Assembly: GCA_904394975.1 (NCBI GenBank)
Contig: CAJFNQ010000023.1
Span: 1 to 64,000 of the forward strand
Length of the DNA: 64,000 nucleotides
DNA from: Metaruminococcus_A gallistercoris
Lineage (GTDB): Bacteria; Bacillota; Clostridia; Oscillospirales; Ruminococcaceae
Direction of reading: 5' to 3'
Both the position numbers and the translations under genes were made by a program. Positions 59,356 to 64,000 of the stretch are shown here, in pieces; position 1 is the stretch's first letter; every line of letters begins with the position of its first letter. The notes beneath the pieces were generated by a model that was given only the letters and a program-made list of their open reading frames with translations, was not told the origin of the DNA and searched no databases.

Positions 59356-60513
59356 TCAATAGCACACATAATTCCCGATTTCAGCTAAGAAGATGTTTTC
59401 ATTCGAAAGGCGCTGTGCGCGATAGGGAGATGCGGGAGCAGAAAGAGAGAGCTCCTTAGAAGGATCGTCTTCGATCGGACAGCGGATGGAAACGGTCGTT
59501 CCGTGATACAGCTCGCTTGTGATCATGCAGATTCCGTGATGTGCTTCGACGATTTTTTTCGCAACGGTCAGGCCAAGGCCGTTTCCTACGGTCGTATCGG
59601 TCAGAGATGGGTCTGAGAAAAACGGGTCAAATACTTTTGAAAGTTTTTCCGGAGGGATGCCGGTCCCTTTGTCACTGATGGTAATGATGTAGGAATTTTC
59701 TGACTTTTTAAAAGAAAACTGAATGGTGTTTCCCGGGCTGGTGAAAACACAGCTGTTATGAATGATGTTGAGCAGCGCAATGCTGAGTTTTGAAAGGTCT
59801 GCCATTGTGGTGACCATTTGGTCATCAATGTTGTATTCAAATTCGATTTCAGAGGAAGATAGCAGACGGGAGACATTCTCCGCAAACAGCCGGCAGAATT
59901 TGTTCATGTAAACCCGTTCTTTTTTCAGGCTGTTTGAGTTGGCTGGGTTTAAAAAGTCGCAGTACGCACCAACGTTTATATTGGTTCGCATGATGCTGTA
60001 ACAGTTGTAAGCCAGCGCGTTCAGATAAGGCATTTCTTTATACATATTCTTTTGGTCGAATGTATTGGAAAGCACACTGATGATGTTAAAAATGCCAAAC
60101 ATGGCATTGCGGTAGCTTTGCGAATTGATTGCCTGAAAGGTGTTTATGCCGAATGAGTCTGTTGATACCGGGTCTGTTTGGGTGCAGTAAATGGTTACGA
60201 TGGCGTATTTCCCGGTTTCGTCAGAGAGAGGCGCGGATGTGAGAACCACCTGGTAATTGCAGGCGTACAAAAAAGACGATTGCCCCGGTTCGCCGTTATG
60301 GATGCTCTGGCTGATGGCACGCAGGTCGATGTTGTCAAATACATCGCCCAAATGTAAGGCGGTTTCTTTCTGAAAGCAGGATAAAACGGTTTCACCGGCG
60401 GCATTTTTCCAGAGAAGTTCCAGTTCGGCATTGCAGATGAAAACAGCGGATGAAGTTTGTGAATAGAGTGACTGGATGAGAGAGAATAAATGACTAGTAG
60501 AATGTTGCTCCAT
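59356..60513 (-). CDS. Histidine-kinase-like protein lacking the phospho-acceptor His
   Basis: A 385-residue soluble protein. Residues ~10-130 look like a PAS-type sensor ('TSSAVFICNAELELLWKNAA'). Residues ~140-220 are helical and occupy the dimerisation/phospho-acceptor position, but 'QSYRNAMFGIFNIISVL' shows Arg-Asn where HELRxP-type kinases have the His. The C-terminal HATPase domain is complete: N box 'NIIHNSCVF' (~255), G1 'DKGTGIPPEKLSKVFDPFF' (~285), G2 'GNGLGLTVAKKIVEAHHG' (~320). No membrane segment and no response regulator next to it. ATG 60513 follows GGAGGTG. Probably a signalling protein that binds ATP but does not autophosphorylate in the usual way; an unrecognised acceptor is possible. 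Confidence 0.82.
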   Translation of the reverse strand: MEQHSTSHLFSLIQSLYSQTSSAVFICNAELELLWKNAAGETVLSCFQKETALHLGDVFDNIDLRAISQSIHNGEPGQSSFLYACNYQVVLTSAPLSDETGKYAIVTIYCTQTDPVSTDSFGINTFQAINSQSYRNAMFGIFNIISVLSNTFDQKNMYKEMPYLNALAYNCYSIMRTNINVGAYCDFLNPANSNSLKKERVYMNKFCRLFAENVSRLLSSSEIEFEYNIDDQMVTTMADLSKLSIALLNIIHNSCVFTSPGNTIQFSFKKSENSYIITISDKGTGIPPEKLSKVFDPFFSDPSLTDTTVGNGLGLTVAKKIVEAHHGICMITSELYHGTTVSIRCPIEDDPSKELSLSAPASPYRAQRLSNENIFLAEIGNYVCY

Positions 60514-60700
60514 GTTTTTCACCTCCACAAAGCGTTTTATGGCCCAAAATGCCATTTTTCGACACAAAACGCATATTTAAATATAATTATATCGAATTTC
60601 AGAGCGTTTGTAAACCTTAAATTGATTTTCACAAAGCCTCTCGGTTGAGCAGCTTTGTTTTAAATTTTGAAAAATTTTCATAGAATTGTAGGCTAGACAC

Positions 60701-60729
60701 TTGAAAAGACGAGAAAGATTTGATAAAAT
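60701..60729 (+). promoter_or_regulatory. Promoter of gap
   Basis: TTGAAA (60701-60706), a 17-nt spacer and TAAAAT (60724-60729), 31 bases before the start codon. Confidence 0.82.
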
Positions 60730-60759
60730 AATATCAAAACATATTGGAGGTTAATGAAT

Positions 60760-61773
60760 ATGGCTATTAAAGTTGGTATTAATGGTTTCGGCCGTATCGG
60801 CCGTCTCGTTTTCCGTGCCGCTGTCAGCCAGCCGGACGTTTACGAGGTTGTTGGTATTAACGATCCGTTCATCGATGTTGATTACATGGTTTACATGACC
60901 AAATACGACACCATGCACGGCAAATTTGAGGGTGAAGTTGAAGTTAAAGACGGCAAATTCACCGTTAACGGCAAATCCATCGAAGTTTACGCTTGCATGG
61001 ATCCGAAAGACATTCCGTGGAAAGACTGCGGCGCTGAGTACGTTGTAGAATCCACCGGTGTTTTCACCACCATGGACAAAGCAAAAGCTCACTTCGAAGG
61101 CGGCGCAAAGAAAGTTGTTATTTCCGCTCCTTCCAAAGATGCTCCGATGTTCGTAATGGGTGTTAACAATGACAAATACACCTCTGATATGGATATCGTT
61201 TCCAACGCATCCTGCACCACCAACTGCCTGGCTCCGCTTGCAAAAGTTATCAACGATAACTTCGGCATTGTTGATGGCCTCATGACCACCGTTCACTCCA
61301 CCACCGCTACCCAGAAGACCGTTGACGGTCCTTCCAAGAAAGACTGGAGAGGCGGACGTGCTGCTGCTGGCAACATCATTCCTTCTTCTACTGGTGCTGC
61401 AAAAGCGGTTGGTAAAGTTATTCCGGAACTCAACGGCAAACTGACCGGTATGGCGTTCCGCGTTCCGACCCTTGACGTTTCTGTTGTTGACCTCACCGTC
61501 AACCTCGCAAAAGCTGCTTCTTATGAAGAGATTTGCGCTGCTGTCAAAGCTGCTTCCGAAGGCCCGATGAAAGGCATCCTCGGTTACACAGAAGACGCTG
61601 TTGTTTCTTCTGACTTCCTGACCGATGCGAGAACTTCCATCTTCGACGCTACCGCTGGTATCGCTCTGACCGACAAATTCGTCAAACTCGTTTCCTGGTA
61701 TGACAACGAGTGGGGCTATTCCAACAAAGTGTTGATGCTCATCAAACACATGTACAGCGTTGACCACAAATAA
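60760..61773 (+). CDS. gap: Glyceraldehyde-3-phosphate dehydrogenase (type I)
   Basis: A 337-residue glycolytic enzyme, phosphorylating, NAD-dependent. 'VGINGFGRIGRLVFRA' is the Rossmann loop, 'SNASCTTNCLAPLAKV' near 150 has the catalytic Cys, and 'HSTTATQKTVDGPSKKDWRGGRAA' begins near 178. 'WYDNEWGYSNKVL' near 313 closes the family pattern. ATG 60760 is nine bases after GGAGG; an ATG two codons earlier (60754) is too close. Strong codon bias suggests high expression. Single-gene unit with its own terminator. Confidence 0.98.
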   Translation: MAIKVGINGFGRIGRLVFRAAVSQPDVYEVVGINDPFIDVDYMVYMTKYDTMHGKFEGEVEVKDGKFTVNGKSIEVYACMDPKDIPWKDCGAEYVVESTGVFTTMDKAKAHFEGGAKKVVISAPSKDAPMFVMGVNNDKYTSDMDIVSNASCTTNCLAPLAKVINDNFGIVDGLMTTVHSTTATQKTVDGPSKKDWRGGRAAAGNIIPSSTGAAKAVGKVIPELNGKLTGMAFRVPTLDVSVVDLTVNLAKAASYEEICAAVKAASEGPMKGILGYTEDAVVSSDFLTDARTSIFDATAGIALTDKFVKLVSWYDNEWGYSNKVLMLIKHMYSVDHK

Positions 61774-61787
61774 GAATCTGCTTATTT

Positions 61788-61826
61788 GAAAAAAGGGAAC
61801 GGTTAAACCGTTCCCTTTTTGTTTTA
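61788..61826 (+). terminator. Terminator of gap
   Basis: AAAAAGGGAACGG pairs with CCGTTCCCTTTTT (61790-61820) around TTAAA, followed by GTTTT. Confidence 0.92.
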
Positions 61827-62004
61827 AATGAAAGCGGCAAGGAATATATGGTTCACAAACCAAAACCGATATTTTCACGGCTTTTGAATCGTACAGATTT
61901 ACAACATTGAGTTGCCAAAAAACACTTTTGTTACGATTAAAAGGTGTGTTTTAAGATAAAGATAATATGCAGACGGCAGAGGTTTATTCAAAGGAGAACC
62001 GTTT

Positions 62005-62799
62005 ATGACAACGAAAGAAATATACCAGATTGCCATGCGGCAGTCTGCGCTGGAACTGGGCTGCAAAGCGGAAGATTTTCTTCAGCGTGAGAATAAACTT
62101 GTTTACTCGGTTTGCTCTGATTCGGCGAGAAGTTATTTAACGCTTCCGTTTTGCTGCCAAATCGTTTCTTATGGTTCAAATGCGGTGGCGTCTGTCTCGC
62201 CCGCTGTAAGCGGAGATGTTCAGTGGTACCTCGAACGTTATAAGGTGCCCGGCTGCTTTGAGACCCCGAACATCAATGTTCTTGCCCAAAAACTTGCGCC
62301 GTATGGTTTTTCGCTTTGCTTTATGGCGGAATATTTTCTGCCGGATGTAGACGCGCTTCACCCGCTGTCATGTGATTTCACAATAAAAAAGCTGTATCAC
62401 GAAGATTTTGCAGAGCTTTATACGCCCGAGTGGAGCAACGCGTTGTCGGCCGCACGGCCGCAGCATGATGTACTTGGAATGGGAGCATACCACGATGGAA
62501 AGCTGATTGGTTTGGCGGGATGTTCGGCGGATTGTGAACAGATGTGGCAGATCGGCATTGATGTGCTGCCGCCTTACCGCCGGAAGGGAGTTGCTTCCGC
62601 GTTGACAAGCCGTTTGGCTTTGGAAATATTGGCGGCTGGAAAGGTGCCGTTTTACTGTGCCGCGTGGTCAAATCTTTTTTCGGTGCGCAACGCGATTAAA
62701 AGCGGTTTTCGCCCCGCATGGATTGAACTCACGGCAAAAGAGCAGGCGTTTGTAGAGCGGATGAATCATCCGAATCCGAGCAGCCAAGCAAATTTTTGA
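62005..62799 (+). CDS. GNAT family N-acetyltransferase
   Basis: A 264-residue protein with an N-terminal ~130-residue region of no clear family and a C-terminal GNAT domain. 'GAYHDGKLIGLAGCSADCEQ' (~158) leads to 'QIGIDVLPPYRRKGVASALT' (~182), whose RRKGVA is the acetyl-CoA loop, and 'NLFSVRNAIKSGFRPAWIEL' (~228) is the C-terminal signature. FR47-like proteins have this layout. Substrate unknown. AAAGGAGAA precedes the ATG; it is flanked by terminators, so probably monocistronic. Confidence 0.85.
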   Translation: MTTKEIYQIAMRQSALELGCKAEDFLQRENKLVYSVCSDSARSYLTLPFCCQIVSYGSNAVASVSPAVSGDVQWYLERYKVPGCFETPNINVLAQKLAPYGFSLCFMAEYFLPDVDALHPLSCDFTIKKLYHEDFAELYTPEWSNALSAARPQHDVLGMGAYHDGKLIGLAGCSADCEQMWQIGIDVLPPYRRKGVASALTSRLALEILAAGKVPFYCAAWSNLFSVRNAIKSGFRPAWIELTAKEQAFVERMNHPNPSSQANF

Positions 62800-62812
62800 C
62801 GCTTGATATAGA

Positions 62813-62845
62813 AAGAGCCGGGAACAAGTCCCGGCTCTTCTTGCT
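62813..62845. terminator. Bidirectional terminator
   Basis: AAGAGCCGGGA (62813-62823) and TCCCGGCTCTT (62829-62839) form an 11-bp stem, followed by CTTGCTT; shared by the convergent GNAT and small-protein genes. Confidence 0.85.
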
Positions 62846-63021
62846 TATTTAATCATATAAGCAACGTTTTCCATCACAGTTCCAATGGTCTTCATCGCCT
62901 TGCTGGCGCTCTTCTTCATGATTTTACCTTTTGATTTTTTGTGGTTCATCATGTAGGACGCTGTACCAACAACGGCACCGGCAGCAAGTCCTTTTGTCAC
63001 TGCACTCATCACCTGGTTCAT
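62845..63021 (-). CDS. 58-residue small protein
   Basis: A short gene read leftward: ATG at 63021, stop at 62845-62847. GGAGGG lies seven bases before the ATG. The product starts 'MNQVMSAVTKGLAAGAVVGT', a Gly/Ala-rich, mildly hydrophobic stretch that may enter a membrane, then a very basic middle 'HKKSKGKIMKKSASKA' and ends 'TIGTVMENVAYMIK'. Similar short basic proteins occur in Clostridia with unknown role, loosely like YtxH. The strong ribosome site, adjacent terminator and residue pattern support coding; function is not assigned. Confidence 0.7.
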   Translation of the reverse strand: MNQVMSAVTKGLAAGAVVGTASYMMNHKKSKGKIMKKSASKAMKTIGTVMENVAYMIK

Positions 63022-63225
63022 GGGAATCCCTCCTGCAAAAAATATTTATTGAAGCCGCACTCTTATTGTTGCCGTTCTTACGGCAAACATTCCTGCAAGT
63101 GTTTTCCAAATCAGGGGATGATTTTTATAAAATGCATTATTTTTTTAAAAAATATAATAAAAAACAGTTTATTTTGCTCAAAGGACTGTTTTGCCCAAAA
63201 GAAAGCGAAAATATGTTTATTCAAA

Positions 63226-63254
63226 TTGCCAATTTTCAAAAAAAATACTATAAT
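63226..63254 (+). promoter_or_regulatory. Promoter of the pyridoxamine kinase gene
   Basis: TTGCCA (63226-63231), a 17-nt spacer and a perfect TATAAT (63249-63254). Confidence 0.8.
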
Positions 63255-63274
63255 AATTCTGGAAAAAATGTAGT

Positions 63275-63331
63275 AAGCAGATGTTTTTCAGGCAAAGGGC
63301 AGCCGTTTTGCAAACGGTTGGTCATCTGCTT
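63275..63331 (+). promoter_or_regulatory. Structured 5' leader of the pyridoxamine kinase gene
   Basis: AAGCAGATG (63275-63283) pairs with CATCTGCTT (63323-63331), enclosing an inner hairpin CCGTTT (63303-63308) / AAACGG (63312-63317). The two-tier fold begins about 14 bases after the predicted start of transcription and ends ~12 bases before the GGAGG site. It could be a riboswitch, a protein-binding site or an mRNA-stability element. No known riboswitch core was recognised, and no terminator follows. Confidence 0.45.
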
Positions 63332-63356
63332 ATAATGAAATAAACGGAGGAAATCA

Positions 63357-64000
63357 ATGTTAAAGAAACAGTCTCTTGTGGCGGCAATTCACGACCTGTC
63401 CGGGTTTGGCCGCTGTTCTCTTTCGGTCATCCTGCCTTGTCTTTCCGCTATGGGTGTTCAGGTCTGCGCGGTGCCGACCGCGGTCCTCTCATCCCACACC
63501 GGCGGGCTGGGTGAAGTAGAGTTCCGTGACCTGACCGATTACATCCGCCCAGCGCTGGAACATTACAAGCGGCTTGATCTGCCGTTCGACTGCATTTACA
63601 GTGGGTTTCTGGGTTCGGAAGAACAGATTTGCCACTGCCTTGAGTTTTTCGCGGCGTTTCCGAATGCCTTCAAGGTGGTCGATCCGGTTATGGGCGACCA
63701 TGGCAAGGCGTACAAAACCTGCAATGAAAAGCTGCGCGCGCAGATGAAAGAGCTTGTTTCTCATGCTGACCTGATTACTCCGAATATGACCGAGGCATCC
63801 ATGCTTTTGGGCGAAAGCTATCCCACCGGCCCGGTGACCCAGGGAATGATCAAATCCTGGCTGCTGCGGCTGTGTAAGCTCGGCCCCAAGTTTGTGCTCA
63901 TCACCGGCGTTGAGATGGCGGACGGTGAGATCGCCAACGTGGGGTATGACAGCGAACGCAGCGCGTTCTGGCGGGTGGACTGCGATTATGTTCCCGCGAG
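63357..64000 (+). CDS. pdxY: Pyridoxamine kinase (partial, runs off the window)
   Basis: The first 214 codons of a ribokinase-fold PdxK/PdxY protein, which phosphorylates pyridoxal, pyridoxamine or pyridoxine in the salvage of vitamin B6. 'AAIHDLSGFGRCSLSVILP' at the N-terminus is the pyridoxamine-kinase form, 'PTAVLSSHTGGLGEVEFRDL' lies near residue 40, and 'VVDPVMGDHGKAYKT' near 108 and 'DLITPNMTEASMLLG' near 138 are conserved. The anion-hole GTGD motif and the C-terminus lie beyond position 64000. ATG 63357 follows GGAGGAAATC. Confidence 0.93.
   Translation, partial: MLKKQSLVAAIHDLSGFGRCSLSVILPCLSAMGVQVCAVPTAVLSSHTGGLGEVEFRDLTDYIRPALEHYKRLDLPFDCIYSGFLGSEEQICHCLEFFAAFPNAFKVVDPVMGDHGKAYKTCNEKLRAQMKELVSHADLITPNMTEASMLLGESYPTGPVTQGMIKSWLLRLCKLGPKFVLITGVEMADGEIANVGYDSERSAFWRVDCDYVPA

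Larger units (their letters stand above)
63022..63356. other. AT-rich intergenic region before the pyridoxamine kinase gene
   Basis: The left half is AT-rich with no gene. The right half holds the promoter (63226-63254) and a structured leader (63275-63331), listed separately. Confidence 0.5.

Noticed and set aside
1..64000. Insertion sequences, tRNA and rRNA genes
   Set aside because: None was found: no transposase-like protein and no cloverleaf or rRNA sequence recognised by eye. A dedicated tRNA scan was not possible.

Overview
The window looks like a chromosomal segment of a strictly anaerobic, spore-forming member of the Clostridia, most likely Oscillospiraceae/Ruminococcaceae. The pointers are the yab sporulation/division cluster in its Bacillus/Clostridia order, a PdaA-type spore-cortex deacetylase, CIRCE/HrcA control of dnaK, a PyrR-type attenuator, oxygen-independent HemZ and GTP-type PEP carboxykinase. 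This is inferred from gene content; no rRNA or tRNA gene was seen. By eye the base composition is close to half G+C and fairly even.

Layout. 0-3.3 kb: prolyl-tRNA editing protein, an anchored hypothetical protein and a leucine-rich-repeat surface protein. 3.5-12.6 kb: housekeeping run recJ-rel-dtd-MBL hydrolase-hemZ-uridine-kinase-like-zinc-ribbon-purine nucleoside phosphorylase. 13-15.6 kb: two GNAT genes (one an in-frame fusion to a DUF6506-like domain) and a phosphonoacetate-hydrolase-like enzyme. 15.6-23 kb: flippase-mazG-hup-rqcP-yabP-yabQ-divIC-S1 protein, then a DUF5685 / Cys-rich J-domain / membrane protein cassette. 23-33.1 kb: a PyrR-attenuated pyrimidine operon (pyrR-pyrC-pyrF-carA-carB-pyrK-pyrD) running into a histidine phosphatase and ruvX.

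33.1-39.7 kb is the accessory part: a TetR regulator with a palindromic operator, translationally coupled to a very large surface-protein gene now broken by two small tandem duplications. Convergent to it is a complete-looking retron: a reverse transcriptase with retron-specific NAxxH and VTG motifs, a ~210-nt msr-msd RNA bounded by a 13-bp perfect a1/a2 inverted repeat, and its own promoter. No effector gene adjoins it. It lies between two strong terminators.

39.7-64 kb: iron alcohol dehydrogenase, hrcA-grpE-dnaK-dnaJ behind a perfect CIRCE, ilvD, GNAT-dus, polA-phosphatase-rimI-tsaD, pckG, a P-loop kinase, PdaA-like lipoprotein, enolase, a histidine-kinase-like protein lacking the usual phospho-acceptor His, gap, a GNAT protein, a 58-codon protein, and the start of a pyridoxamine kinase behind a structured leader. 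Most transcription units end in clear intrinsic terminators.
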